This document shows positions 51,129 to 62,937 of a stretch of 64,000 nt of DNA, piece by piece; within the stretch, counting starts at the first letter, position 1, and the number at the start of each line of letters is the position of its first letter. Both the position numbers and the translations under genes were made by a program. The notes beneath the pieces were generated by a model. It did no database searches. It was given only the letters and a program-made list of their open reading frames with translations, and had not been told where the DNA came from. This DNA comes from Siphonodentalium dalli (lineage: Eukaryota; Mollusca; Scaphopoda; Gadilida; Siphonodentaliidae), in contig CP136067.1 of the NCBI GenBank assembly GCA_032622095.1, positions 804,001-868,000 of the forward strand, read 5' to 3'.

Positions 51129-51471
51129 CCGCTATTCTCAAAGTAATTGACCAGAAAAACGGGGTGATACCCCGGTCATGACCGCGGTGATACCGGTAAT
51201 AAACGGTAGCGGTATCGAGACGGTCATGGCGTGGAGTTACGGTATTGGGCGATAATGATACCGTGGTCTTTTAGCGGGCACCGCATTAATTTTGTTGAAT
51301 ACCGCGGTGATTTTCATGGAACTCTTTTAGGGGAGGTATTTACTCACACATACTTGTTCGCGTTAACAAGCGGTATCAGTACCGCGGTATTGGAGGATAC
51401 CATGGTATAGTACCGACATATTAACGGGGTGACACCACGTTATTGGTGGTCAATTACTTTAAGTATAGCGG
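51129..51471. mobile_element. MITE-G copy 2 (343 bp, TA-flanked)
   Basis: CCGCTATTCTCAAAGTAATTGACC to GGTCAATTACTTTAAGTATAGCGG, flanked by TA. It lies about 30 bp beyond the 3' end of retrotransposon 2 and is very similar to the copies at 36576 and 55023. Confidence 0.92.
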
Positions 51472-51479
51472 TAGTCCAT

Positions 51480-51990
51480 GATTGTAGAGTTAGTTTGTGA
51501 AATTACTGAGAATTAAGAATTGCTGTTCTGGCTAAATGAAGTTCGAACAACATGGTTCTGCTTATCTTCTCCACAGTGTTTGATATTGTATTAGTCTGAC
51601 CTATCAACAAATCTAGTGACTTATGAGAACAGTCCAGCAAGCAGTGGAGCATCAGTTCATTACTGCTGGTGATACGATCGGCCAATTCATCTTCACACTT
51701 CTCATAAAGGACCTGTTTGAGAGCTTCTAGATGGTTCCGCCTGACATCAGATAAAGCTTGACATTCTAGAATGAAGTGAAGTCTATCTTCTGGCTTCTTG
51801 TTACAGAGATGGCAAACAGGGCTGACCTCAAATTGATTGAACTTGTGACGGTTCGCTTGTAGGGTGTAAGATCCTGTTAAGAGCTTGGCTTTGATCATTG
51901 CCTTCCTGATCTCTCTGCAATCTGCGGGGACAGATGCCCATATATTGTGTGGCTCCAAAGTTGGCTTCTCCTGCACCTGAAGATATCTCA
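51480..51990 (-). pseudogene. Retrotransposon 2, C-terminal zinc-knuckle region
   Basis: Minus-strand frame ending at 51503. It contains CHLCNKKPEDRLHFILECQ, the CxxC-H-C region that follows the RT in many non-LTR elements, and a helical end (LDLLIGQTN...FELHLARTAILNSQ). A frameshift near 51980 separates it from the RT frame upstream. Confidence 0.85.
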
Positions 51991-53679
51991 GCGATGATTT
52001 GCTTCATCCTCCCATATCTGCTTCTGATGCTTATCCACAGCTTCCTTCCAGATTTCCTTTGGAAAAGGACTATCCATAATATCGTAAGCTGTAGGCAAGG
52101 AGTACTTTTCAAGGGTTCTTCTTATGTAGGAAAACCAGCTTCTGCTATCAATATCCTTCATTACTAGCTGACGTCTGCTTAAAAGGTTTTCTGGAGATTT
52201 AGTTCTTATGGCAATCCTATTGAAGAGTGATAAGGAACGTTTCTCGATTTCCACAGTTATAGGCAGAGCTCCGAGTAGTATGTGAGCTGCAGAATTAGCA
52301 CATCTATCTGGCAGATTTTGTATCTCCTTCAGCAGACCGCATTCATATTGCCTCAACTTGGTGGATTCTCCAATCTTCAATGTCATGACCTCCAATCCAT
52401 AAATTATTCTAGGTCTGCTGAACAAACTGTATAGATGATGTGATACATACGGATTCAGTCCATTTTTCCCATGCAACCCTGCTCCCATCAAAGCATATAG
52501 CGTTCGTTGTCCCTTTAGGATTCTCTCTTCAATCATATATGATTTCTGATTGGTGCGTGTTAATCCTAGATGTGTAGTAGCAGGAACCTCTTTAATTTGG
52601 TCGCTTCCCATATTCCATTCTTCAGTTTCATTTGACCTTGCTCTTGAACAATTGAAGATGATGATGTTGCTCTTGGAAGCATTGATCTTCACTCTATCCT
52701 GCTTTGTGATGTTGTCTACGATATTGAGGGCTGTTTGCAGTTCTTCAGGAGATTGTGCCAATATCGCTACATCATTTGCTACTGTTGGAGCTCCAAAATA
52801 TATACCACCAATGCTTGCTCCTATTCTGTTGTCTTCCAGGATATTCAGAAGGTCATTGTTGTACCTCTTATATAATGTGGGAGACAGCTTAGCTCCCTGT
52901 CTAATTCCTTGACCAGATTTGAAGGACTGCCCCAACATTTGTTCCCATTTGACTCTAGTAGTGGACTTTGTTTGGAGCGCTTGAATGAGCAACCAATTTT
53001 CATTTTGAATTCCACTATGGTAGATTTTCCTCATCAGATGTGGATGACTCACTTTGTCGAAGGCTTTAGCTGCATCAAGTGTGACTAATGCTATAGGTTT
53101 CTTTATATCTGTGGCCTCATTGATTACCTCTGAAATTATGAGAGCGGCATGTGATGGTGAAGTGTTCTCTGTGAAGCCTGATTGTAGAGGGTTTTGGGTT
53201 GAATTAAGAGTCATTAATTTTGTTGTGAATAATTGTTTCCAGGATTTTACTGTTGTGACCGTTATGCCTCTGTAATTTCCTGGGAGGGTCGGGTCCTTGT
53301 CCTTCTTCAGAATTGGGGTGAGGATTCCTTCTTTCAATAGGTCTGGTATCTTCTTCATTGCAAGAATGCCATTAATAAGGTTAGCTATATAATCCATTAT
53401 TAGTCCTCCTCCTAGCTTAATATGTTCAGCCGTCATTCCTAAATGATCAGGGGCTTTGCCGCTGTTAAACTTTGTCACAATCCTTCTTATATCCTCAGCA
53501 TCCACCTTAACTGGCTCGTCAAACTGTCCCTCTGAGATGATAGTGATACTATTGATAATCATAGTGTCCAGTTCTGCAAGCTTGTTGAAGTCTTCATCAA
53601 AGCAATAGCTTATATCTGGAGTGGCCAGATTACTGAAATGAGCTGTCCAACCTTTCAAGATGTCTTCATCTGAATATAA
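51988..53679 (-). pseudogene. Retrotransposon 2, reverse transcriptase domain
   Basis: Minus-strand open frame of about 556 codons. Motifs in order: FNSGKAPDHLGMTAEHIKLG, LKEGILTPILKKDKDP, NYRGITVTTV, NPLQSGFTENTSPSHAAL, VTLDAAKAFDKVSHPHL, GQGIRQGAKLSPTLYKRYNN, TVANDVAILAQSPEEL and HLGLTR. The catalytic pair normally written ADD reads AND (GCA AAT GAT near 52775), so the first aspartate is lost. Otherwise the frame is long and open, suggesting comparatively recent death. Clade unknown; APE-type endonuclease lies upstream. Confidence 0.92.
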
Positions 53680-53687
53680 CTGCTGAT

Positions 53688-54053
53688 CAGGGGCGCCGGA
53701 AGAGGGGGGCAGCTGACCCCCCTGCCCTTGACCAAGGGGGCGAGCGGGGGCAGGACTTGCCCTTTTTCTGGAGACAGAAAATGCTTTTTGTGTGTTTAAT
53801 CTCGTGTTTTATAGCAAAATGTGACTTTTTGGTCCAAATACCACCAATTTCACAAGGAATATTAATTTTTTGTCAATTTTATCACAAAACGACCATAAAA
53901 ACCGACAAATACCATTAAAATAGGGATTTTTGCCACAATGAATTTATGGTTATTTTCCCGAGTTTGCGGAGAAAATGCCCTTTTTTTTGCGGAAAAGTGC
54001 CCTTTTTGTATGCTCTGCCCCCCCCTGCCCTTGGATGCTTCCAGCGCCCCCTG
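53688..54053. mobile_element. Non-autonomous hAT-type element inside retrotransposon 2, 366 bp
   Basis: CAGGGGCGCCGGAAG at 53688 and CTTCCAGCGCCCCCTG ending at 54053, with the exact 8-bp duplication CTGCTGAT (53680-53687 and 54054-54061). The interior is the same as 26499-26845. On removal the retrotransposon frame reads through (LLIVDDQQ / LYSDEDILKGW). Confidence 0.95.
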
Positions 54054-54061
54054 CTGCTGAT

Positions 54062-54375
54062 CATCCACAATAAGAAGTTGATTGTTTGCACTGCTGCCCA
54101 TGCTTCTCTGTCGCTTTACAAGTTTGAAGAAGATTTTACTATCCATTTCCGATGCCAACATTATTTCTTCGTAAAACTCTTGCCTGTTTTTAGCTTCCGA
54201 CTGTCTTTGCTCTCTTCGTAGATTCCTCTTTGCTACCCTCATGTTGTTGAACAACACTATATTTGTGCGTCCTGAGTCTTTCCATAGATGAAATGCCATT
54301 TTGGAGATAGACGAGGCCCTTTGTATATCTTCATTCCAACTGCGTTTCTTTTTCTGTGTGCCTGTTCTTTCTGCA
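54062..54375 (-). pseudogene. Retrotransposon 2, endonuclease-RT linker
   Basis: Minus-strand frame NAERTGTQKKKRSWNEDIQR...MAFHLWKDSGRTN...LVKRQRSMGSSANNQLLIVD, a basic helical linker between endonuclease and RT. It is bounded by two insertions: hAT-type at 53688-54053 and the Harbinger-like element at 54379. Confidence 0.85.
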
Positions 54376-54378
54376 TTA

Positions 54379-55735
54379 GGCCAAAGAAAAAAGATTGTAT
54401 GTTTCCGGTAAAAAATTAGGGTAGGTAGGTAGGAAATTTTTTTTTTATATTATTTCGATATTTTTTATCCAGTTGCAGAAATATTGAACTACCTCGACCT
54501 AAGTGACATAAAATGCCAACCCGTGTTGTGGGGAAAGTATTACTTGACCAACACAGTGGAAATATACATTAAGATTGATAAAAAAAATCAAATTTCATGC
54601 TTAGATATGTTTTTTATTATTCACATACATGACATACATTGTACATGTAGCACATTTTCATAAATTTGGCTATAAACTTGGTAGGAAATTGATGTCACTA
54701 ACTTTTTATAAGAATTTTACCAATAATACCGCCATTATACCGTACTTGTATTGTGACGACTACATCCCATTGTCTGGGGGTAGCCAGTACGCCCACCGAG
54801 CATGTCTGGCTTTTGGAGAGCTATACACCTAACATGTATGTGGTGATAACCTCTATACATGTATATACCGCTATTGATGGGCATAGATTTGGCAATTTTA
54901 ATTTCCTGAGAGTGTATCTCGGACTATCTCCTGCCTGCTTTATGTCTTGTTTGGGACTTATGGAACACTATCAACAGACATGGTGGGTGTATATAAACAT
55001 GTATAGAGGTTATCACCACATACCGCTATTCTCAAAGTAATTGACCAGAAAAACGGGGTGATACCCCGGTCATGACCGCGGTCATACCGGTAATAAACGG
55101 TAGCGGTATCGAGACGGTCATGACGTGGAGTTACGGTATTGGGCGATAATGATACCGTGGTCTTTTAGCGGGCACCGCATTAATTTTGTTGAATACCGCG
55201 GTGATTTTCATGGAACTCTTTTAGGGGAGGTATTTACTCACACATACTTGTTCGCGTTAACAAGCGGTATCAGTACCGCGGTATTGGAGGATACCATGGT
55301 ATAGTACCGCCATATTAACGGGGTGACACCACGTTATTGGTGGTCAATTACTTTAAGTATAGCGGTATACAGATACACACCCACCATGTCTGTTGATAGT
55401 GTTCCATAAGTCCCAAACAAGACATAAAGCAGGCAGGAGATAGTCCGAGATACACTCTCAGGAAATTAAAATTGCCAAATCTATGCCCATCAATCCACAA
55501 CCCATCACACACCTGGGGCATTTGAGACAGCTGTCAATTCATGGTCACTTTTCATAGGGATATGTTAGAAACCATGTGTTTTGCACACTAAAGGTCATCA
55601 ATATTTATGAGCATTAGTGGTAAAAAAATTATATTTTTTTACTTTTTCTCAAAATATCAATAAAAAGTTTAGGGTCGGCGGGTTATTTTTAGGGTCGGTC
55701 GATGTACGGAAACATAGTATCTTTTTTCTTTGGCC
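54379..55735. mobile_element. PIF/Harbinger-like TIR element, 1357 bp, with nested MITE-G
   Basis: GGCCAAAGAAAAAAGATTGT at 54379 and a diverged inverted end CTTTTTTCTTTGGCC at 55735, flanked by the 3-bp duplication TTA (54376-54378 and 55736-55738). Retrotransposon 2 reads through (IPNH / NAERTGTQ) when the element and one TTA are removed. A larger internal inverted repeat (54874-54995 against 55376-55497) has MITE-G at its centre. The 3-bp TTA target and G-start ends fit PIF/Harbinger. No transposase was recognised. Confidence 0.88.
55023..55365. mobile_element. MITE-G copy 3, nested (343 bp)
   Basis: Same ends and TA flanks as the copies at 36576 and 51129, and nearly identical to the 51129 copy (shared GACGTGGAG/GGCGTGGAG region and CCATGGTATAG). 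It sits in the middle of the inverted repeat of the Harbinger-like element. Confidence 0.93.
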
Positions 55736-55738
55736 TTA

Positions 55739-56623
55739 TGATTAGGGATGGCTCGACAAGTGGCTTCATTGACAGTATTGGCTAGATAAATCAACTGTAG
55801 ACTGATGTCAAATTCTGATTTAGCTTCCTGTATGAGGTTTGATTCTCCTAACAGCAACTCATTAACTGTCTCAAGGTAAGTGATTTTGTCACATTTGCCC
55901 CAATTTGGCTTCCTCATTAGATTCAATTTCTCCGAACTTCTGATAGTGTTGGTGTGTATGTCTGTATCTGGAGTAGTACATAATTTTGCTGTTATTAGAC
56001 AGTGATTGGAGGTATTAATTCCATGCTTTCCTTCATTCTTCACATCAATTAAATAGTCATTTTTCAGAAGACTTGTGTAGAAGAAGTAATCAATGAGTGA
56101 TTCGCTGGACCGTCATGGTGCAGGAATGTTGATTCCATAGGGTAGTCGTCAGGTAGTGATAGATGTAGAGTTGAATCTTCAAATAGATTTAATAAGGCTG
56201 AAAATTTTTCATTTGGTGGGAGTCGATGTATGGAACCATTCATATCCCCTGCTAGCACTATGAGATGAGAATCTTGATATTTCAAGATGATTTCCTTAAT
56301 AGATTCTATGCACTTTTTGTAATCTCTATTATCTTTCCCTGTTCTTCTGCTGGGCAAGTAGCAATTAATAATGCAAGTAGCAGTAGGAGCTGTTTCTATC
56401 TTTATTACTGCAACTTTGTGATCCCCATCTGGAAGCCTTTTGACTTTATTATTCAGATAATCCTTCCATATAAAAGATATTCCTCCCTGACCCCTTTTCC
56501 TTTCTTTATGATTGATTGGGTCATCTTCATCCACCAATCTTGAGTAGTGGTGAGTGCATAAATTATCCAAATCTTTTTCCTCAAATTTATATAGCCAATG
56601 TTCTTGTATAAGTACTCTTGGGC
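55739..56623 (-). pseudogene. Retrotransposon 2, APE-type endonuclease (main part)
   Basis: Minus-strand remnant VLIQEHWLYKFEEKDL, RGQGGISFIWKDYLNNKVKR, TATCIINCYLPSRR, IVLAGDMNGSIH (the GDxN motif), ESLIDYFFYTSLLK after a frameshift near 56100, and NTSNHCLITAKL. APE endonucleases normally have SDH at the last site; here SNH replaces it, so a catalytic Asp is missing in this copy. The frame continues to IPNH at the Harbinger-like insertion. Confidence 0.88.
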
Positions 56624-57040
56624 TCCAAATAAACATGCATGCACGTTTATTATTTTCTTGGGTAATTTCCCCCCTGCACAGTGCTTATTTGGGTCTGCAC
56701 GTTTATTAATTTGATGCTGTGAAAATTGAAATCAACACAAACTCAAGATTTCTATATGATTCCGATATCAAAATGTTGAGCTTTCCGGTATAACTTTATG
56801 CATGTACATGTATATGGCATACGTGTGAACATTTATATATTGAATAAAACACCACATGACACTGTCTTGATTCCTATACTTGACCTACTAGTACAATACA
56901 AATACTTTGTTTAACCACAGTTAATATGTTGATGTTTTGCTCAGAACTTCCCCTGCACTATTATTTGGGTCTGCACGTTTATTAACTTTCAATGGAATTT
57001 ACCTCCTGCACTATTATTTGGGTCTGCACTTTTATTTGGA
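56624..57040. mobile_element. Short-TIR insertion inside the endonuclease, ~417 bp
   Basis: TCCAAATAAA at 56624 and TTTATTTGGA ending at 57040, with CTGCACTATTATTTGGGTCT-GCACGTTTATT repeated about three times inside. The retrotransposon frame is interrupted between LNEILNRFD and RVLIQEHWLY. The target duplication is not resolved. It could be a MITE or a solo remnant of another element. Confidence 0.65.
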
Positions 57041-57270
57041 GTCAAATCTGTTTAGTATCTCGTTTAGATAGAGGGAGTTACCCGGGGGGAGTTACCCCTA
57101 ATGTTTTGGATGTTGATAGTTGCGATGGTGATCTCTCTCGCTGATGGTTTATTATTTGTAGGTTGTGGTGTGGCTGTAGCTGACATTCTTCTGTTATATG
57201 ATTGAATTTGTGAAAGCGGTTCTATTGTTGAACATTCTGATGCTGCCTTTGAAGAGTCTTCTTGTGCATG
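57041..57270 (-). pseudogene. Retrotransposon 2, endonuclease N-terminus
   Basis: Minus strand: SAREITIATINIQNIRGN, the typical first strand of an APE-type endonuclease (ITIATxNIxNIRG), then a frameshift into LYLNEILNRFD at the insertion. Upstream (NHAQEDSSKAASECSTIEPL) is low-complexity linker that runs into the 56-bp array. Confidence 0.8.
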
Positions 57271-59130
57271 GTTGGATTTGTATACTGGTAGATGATTTGT
57301 TCGATGAACATTGTGACCTTCCCACGTTGGATTTGTATACTGGTAGATGGTTTGTTCGATGATCATTGTGACCTTCCCACGTTGGATTTGTATACTGGTA
57401 GATGGTTTGTTCGATGAACATTGTGACCTTCCCACGTTGGATTTGTATACTGGTAGATGGTTTGTTCGATGAACATTGTGACCTTCCCACGTTGGATTTG
57501 TATACTGGTAGATGGTTTGTTCGATGAACATTGTGACCTTCCCACGTTGGATTTGTATACTGGTAGATGATTTGTTCGATGAACATTGTGACCTTCCCAC
57601 GTTGGATTTGTATACTGGTAGATGGTTTGTTCGATGAACATTGTGACCTTCCCACGTTGGATTTGTATACTGGTAGATGGTTTGTTCGATGAACATTGTG
57701 ACCTTCCCACGTTGGATTTGTATACTGGTAGATGGTTTGTTCGATGAACATTGTGACCTTCCTTTGGATTTGTATACTGGTAGATGGTTTGTTCGATGAA
57801 CATTGTGACCTTCCTTTGGATTTGTATACTGGTAGATGGTTTGTTCGATGAACATTGTGACCTTCCCACGTTGGATTTGTATACTGGTAGATGGTTTGTT
57901 CGATGAACATTGTGACCTTCCCACGTTGGATTTGTATACTGGTAGATGGTTTGTTCGATGAACATTGTGACCTTCCTTTGGATTTGTATACTGGTAGATG
58001 GTTTGTTCGATGAACATTGTGACCTTCCCACGTTGGATTTGTATACTGGTAGATGGTTTGTTCGATGAACATTGTGACCTTCCCACGTTGGATTTGTATA
58101 CTGGTAGATGGTTTGTTCGATGAACATTGTGACCTTCCCACGTTGGATTTGTATACTGGTAGATGGTTTGTTCGATGAACATTGTGACCTTCCCACGTTG
58201 GATTTGTATACTGGTAGATGGTTTGTTCGATGAACATTGTGACCTTCCCACGTTGGATTTGTATACTGGTAGATGGTTTGTTCGATGAACATTGTGACCT
58301 TCCCACGTTGGATTTGTATACTGGTAGATGGTTTGTTCGATGAACATTGTGACCTTCCCACGTTGGATTTGTATACTGGTAGATGGTTTGTTCGATGAAC
58401 ATTGTGACCTTCCTTTGGATTTGTATACTGGTAGATGGTTTGTTCGATGAACATTGTGACCTTCCCACGTTGGATTTGTATACTGGTAGATGGTTTGTTC
58501 GATGAACATTGTGACCTTCCCACGTTGGATTTGTATACTGGTAGATGGTTTGTTCGATGAACATTGTGACCTTCCCACGTTGGATTTGTATACTGGTAGA
58601 TGGTTTGTTCGATGATCATTGTGACCTTCCCACGTTGGATTTGTATACTGGTAGATGGTTTGTTCGATGATCATTGTGACCTTCCCACGTTGGATTTGTA
58701 TACTGGTAGATGATTTGTTCGATGAACATTGTGACCTTCCCACGTTGGATTGTATACTGGTAGATGGTTTGTTCGATGATCATTGTGACCTTCCCACGTT
58801 GGATTTGTATACTGGTAGATGGTTTGTTCGATGAACATTGTGACCTTCCCACGTTGGATTTGTATACTGGTAGATGGTTTGTTCGATGAACATTGTGACC
58901 TTCCCACGTTGGATTTGTATACTGGTAGATGGTTTGTTCGATGAACATTGTGACCTTCCCACGTTGGATTTGTATACTGGTAGATGATTTGTTCGATGAA
59001 CATTGTGACCTTCCCACGTTGGATTTGTATACTGGTAGATGGTTTGTTCGATGAACATTGTGACCTTCCCACGTTGGATTTGTATACTGGTAGATGGTTT
59101 GTTCGATGAACATTGTGACCTTCCCACGTT
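57271..59130. repeat. 56-bp tandem array inside retrotransposon 2, about 33 units
   Basis: The unit GTTGGATTTGTATACTGGTA, GATGGTTTGTTCGATGAACA, TTGTGACCTTCCCACG is 56 bp; a 53-bp variant (CCTTCCTTTGG) occurs at least five times and one unit lacks a single T near 58750. 56 is two more than a multiple of three and the unit has no minus-strand stop, so all three minus frames are open for over 1 kb. Each cycles through a 56-residue repeat (THL..., e.g. HNVHRTNHLPVYKSNVGRSQ). The array interrupts the N-terminal region of the element; its continuity with coding sequence at both ends is fortuitous or nearly so. Confidence 0.95.
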
Positions 59131-59794
59131 TGAGTAGATGTCTGACTGTTGGTGAACCATTGTTGATCTGTCCATCTCTTTGGTCGTATAATTTTCCCTG
59201 CCGAATTTCTTCTCAACTTTGGGGGTGTGTGGGCCGTTTGGCTCTGTTCCCAACATGCTGCTTGTGGGTGCATTTTTTCTGATGTGTTCTCCTGTTGTAA
59301 TGTTGTCTTTTCCGATGTATTCTCCTGTCGTAAGGTTGTCTTTTTGGGCTCTTGGCACCGGATGTCTGTGTGGCTGTTGGCGAAACCCTGTATCGCAGTA
59401 TTGGTTGAGGCTCGGCCATGTCCTAAAAAATGATGAGTTCCGTTAAGCTGCTGTGAGATTTTTGAGGGTGCTGACGGATGTGCCGGTAGTTGACTTGGAT
59501 AAACTGGTATATTCATGGGATTCACTGTTGTTGATATGCTACTGTCATCGACGGGGTATAATGTTGTTGATATGCTACTATCATCGACGGGGGATATAAT
59601 GTGTGGATCTGATGGTTACAATTATCTTCCAAACTTGTTCTGTAGGCCTTTTGCTCCATTTGTAAAATTCTTATTTCAGACGTTAAATGATCTAGTTTGG
59701 CTGTGATAAATTCCATCTGATATTCATTTTGAATTTTAAGATCTCGAAGGCTCTCGTTGCAGCTTATTGGTTGGTTGTGAGAGTGACCTACCAA
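59131..59794 (-). pseudogene. Retrotransposon 2, N-terminal/ORF1-like region
   Basis: Minus-strand frames: a heptad-rich stretch (ESLRDLKIQNEYQMEFITAK, LDHLTSEIRILQMEQ), a duplicated VAYQQ-YTPSM segment from a 36-bp direct repeat near 59525-59590, and a polar Q/N/T-rich part with a duplicated TTLRQENTSEK (59270-59340). The coiled coil and low complexity fit an ORF1-like protein of a non-LTR element. The true start is not defined. Confidence 0.65.
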
Positions 59795-60749
59795 TAGGAA
59801 TCATGTGGAAATAAAAAAATTGCATAATCTTGAATAGTTGACCTGTCGTGTCAAGCTCGAAAAAATATTTTTTGATGCAAATTATTCTAGTTTGATCGCT
59901 GTAAAGTAGCGGGAACGTTGCCTATTTTCGTGCAAATTTCGCTATGCGCGCTGATTAAGAGGTCATAAAACACCCTAACGAAACCAAACGAAGATAATTT
60001 CTTTCATAAACATAATCCTCAGATCATTATCTTCAAGAATATATCGGCATTTAGCGCGCGCTCTGGAGCGCTTTTTGGCCTCAATGTATGATCGCGCATT
60101 CGCGTTTTGTCAACAAATCCACGTGTTGCGCTGTTGACGTCGTCAAAAATACACAGCGTTCTCCATGAGTTCCATATCTCACATTCAAAAAGCATATTCT
60201 TGACTACAATAATAATAAATCTGAGATTTGATTTCAAGTACCCAATCTTGATTTAATATTTTGATTTGTTTATTTTTGTTGTTGTTGTTGTCTGAAAGTT
60301 GATACTGAGTGATAGATGAAACCCACTAACCCAGTGGCAGTGGAGGAGTTGTGTGGAATTTACTGGAAAGGAAGTTTTGGCACTGTGGCACAGGTTCAAG
60401 AAGTATTTGGCCAAGTTTCTGGGTGAAATTGAAACTATTTAGTCTTAGATGTTTTATTCCCATTTCAATATAAATTATTCTTTCATCAAATTCATTGTTT
60501 TAATTAACTTTTATACTGGTATACTACATGTATCTGATAATGGTACGCAGGGGTGCAACGATCGATGGGGAGGGGGTGTAATGTTATACAGTGAACAATG
60601 TCGGGGTCTCACTAATGCTGAATAGGTCATTGTCACATGGTTTCTGTCAAAAAGACACCCAGAACCCCCCAAACAGTCAAAATTATATATATGACATAAA
60701 TATGAATATCTGTTGAAATGTTTTTTGAAGGTAGCTAGTACTATTACAT
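59795..60749. other. Non-coding, no recognised feature
   Basis: TTGTTGTTGTTGTTG microsatellite near 60277. No gene or known repeat is recognised. Confidence 0.45.
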
Positions 60750-61600
60750 ACATATGAGATTGGACCCTTGCTGGCAAGATTTGAATCTAGGACTGGAGGA
60801 AACAGGGCCATAACTTTTGAATAACAAGGGGAATCTTCAAAATGCTTTAATTTTTATATTCAGAATGAAATGCCCTTTTAAATGAAGCATTTGTAATTTT
60901 CTTCAGACCATTTGCCATAGTTGCTACAAATGATTAAAGCCATCGGCAATCTGTGGGTTTTGAACTTTAGAAGTTTTTGAGCCGACAAGAATATAATATA
61001 TATATATATAGAATTTCCATAATATCCCAGGGATATAACTCAAGATACCGTATAGAAGTCCAATGGCCTAAATTAATTTAAAGTAATTTTTTTAATACAA
61101 TTCCCTTCAAAATGATATATGACATAAATATAAATGTTTTTGTTGAAACATTGGATGAAGTTATATGCAAGACATATGATTTGACCCCCACTGGCAAGAT
61201 TTGAACCTAGGACTCGCAGAAAAATCTGATTTCCACAAAATTCAAAGGGCCATAACTTTTGAATAATAAGGGGAATCTTTGAAATGCTTTAGTGTTTTGT
61301 ATTCAGAATGAAATACCTTTCTAATGATATATAACATTCATTTGTATTTGCTTCAGCTCATTTGCCATAGTCGATACAGATGATTAAAATCCATCGGCAC
61401 TCAACGGGTTTCGAACTTTAGCAGTTTTTGACCCAACAAGAATATATATATAGAATTTCCATAACATCCAAGGGGTATAACTCAAGATATAGAAGGCATT
61501 TGCCCTAAATTCATGTATAACATTTTTCAGGATAAAATTCCCTTTAAAATGATACATGACATGAACATAAATGTTGAAACTTTTGTGTCGAAAAGCGGTG
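60750..61600. repeat. Dispersed repeat, two direct copies of ~410 bp
   Basis: TTGACCCCCACTGGCAAGAT, TTGAACCTAGGACT, GGGCCATAACTTTTGAATAA, AAGGGGAATCTT, GAATGAAATGCCCTTTTAAA, ATTTGCCATAG and CCATCGGCA appear at about 60758-61130 and again at 61190-61560. A third, partial copy is at 62938-63110. GAACCTAGGAC in inverse orientation resembles an RNA polymerase III B box, but no A box was found, so a SINE origin is not claimed. Confidence 0.8.
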
Positions 61601-62211
61601 GTCTGTTGTTTAAACACTCCATCACCAGGTACATAACTGACGACGATTCCAGTGAAATTTAGCATTTTACTTCAGACTTACACCTACACTTACATTCCAC
61701 AACTGCTTACTCATGTACATAACTATAAATTTCAAAATTAACCCTTTCGAAAACTCGCGGCCTATGCTTACGTTCCTAATTTCTAAATTTGTAACACCTA
61801 ACTATGTACCACGCTCCCATGTTTTACTGAAACTACCGGTATGGGACAATCATGAAACTTAAGAATATTTTAATACTCTACGTATAACTAGTTCATTTAT
61901 GATAGTGCGTGATTCTACGATACTGGTACGCATACTCTGTCATATGTATACCTATATTTTCCAAATTTCAAAACACCAGGCATACCTCTATTATGCTCCT
62001 GTTTTTAATTTTACTGACTATGGAATTGTCCAAGTGGCGCTTCGGAATGTGTACCTAGATAATGATCACCTTTGTCCATGTTACCGAAGACAGGTTTACC
62101 CTTGTATTCTGTGGTGTTCCCAGCCCCCCCCCGGATCTCTATATTTTACAACATGAACATAAATGTATGTTGAAACTTTTGTTGAAGGTAATATACGTGA
62201 TTGGACCCTCA
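61590..62211. other. Insertion-like segment in the dispersed repeat, unassigned
   Basis: The host repeat reads ACATGAACATAAATGTTGAA, ACTTTTG up to about 61590 and resumes at 62152 (ACATGAACATAAATGTATGT, TGAAACTTTTGTTGAAGG). The 560 bp between look inserted, but no inverted ends were found. A C run of nine lies at 62123. Confidence 0.45.
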
Positions 62212-62937
62212 TAGTCCAACAAATTAGACTATTCGGATTAATACATATTTTAATATTTGGACATTTACGATTGTATTAATCCTTCTAGTCTAATAAAAGA
62301 GCTGAAAGCAAAGTTAGCACACATTTTGAAGCAGGTCAACATCAGTGACCACCGATATGACCCCATCAAAATACCATTTTCTCTTAAATTATCTACAAAT
62401 ACATTAGTCTTACCTGTAGCGGAGATAGTATTCTTTGTGTTCACACATAGATTGTGATATAAAAGTTGTCAGAATGACAGATTTGTTAGTTTAATCCCGG
62501 ATTGGAAAACATATCACCATTTTCAAATACAAATAAATTATGTTAATTTCGCGTGTTTTCCCAGATTTCTGATCTATTACGCATGCGCTTGCTTTCGTTT
62601 TCGTATGTGTTCGCTAGCATAGACAGGTTTGAATATTTCTGTCGGTTGAGTTGTTATAAAATTATATGGATTAATAGTGACACAAATTTATGCTAGTTAG
62701 TTCAGTCATGATATTTAACATTCCAACAAAAGGTATGTGTTTTTTATTTGTAGTTTTATTTGTGTCATTAGACGTGAACAGTGTAAGTTAAAGGGGCATG
62801 CCCTTGCCACATAACTCTTGCGGCTTCGTAGCGTTCAAAGTTTTCACGTCCTTTGTTGGACGATGAGGGATAAAGACCACATAAATGTCCAAATACTAAA
62901 ATAGGTCTTAATCTGAATCGTCTAATTTGTTGGACTA
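62212..62937. mobile_element. TIR element, 726 bp, with 8-9-bp target duplication
   Basis: TAGTCCAACAAATTAGAC at 62212 and its inverse GTCTAATTTGTTGGACTA ending at 62937. The inverted similarity extends about 56 bases with about six mismatches. GGACCCTCA flanks both sides (62203-62211 and 62938-62946). The host is the dispersed repeat above, whose other copies show the uninterrupted site (GACCCCCACTGGCAAG). No transposase frame is convincing. A hAT (8 bp) or Mutator-like (9 bp) origin cannot be separated by eye. Confidence 0.88.

Noticed and set aside
57064-59525. Long minus-strand open frames of up to 559 codons
   Set aside because: They are produced by the 56-bp array; the same peptide appears in all three frames. 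Only the short ends correspond to retrotransposon coding sequence.
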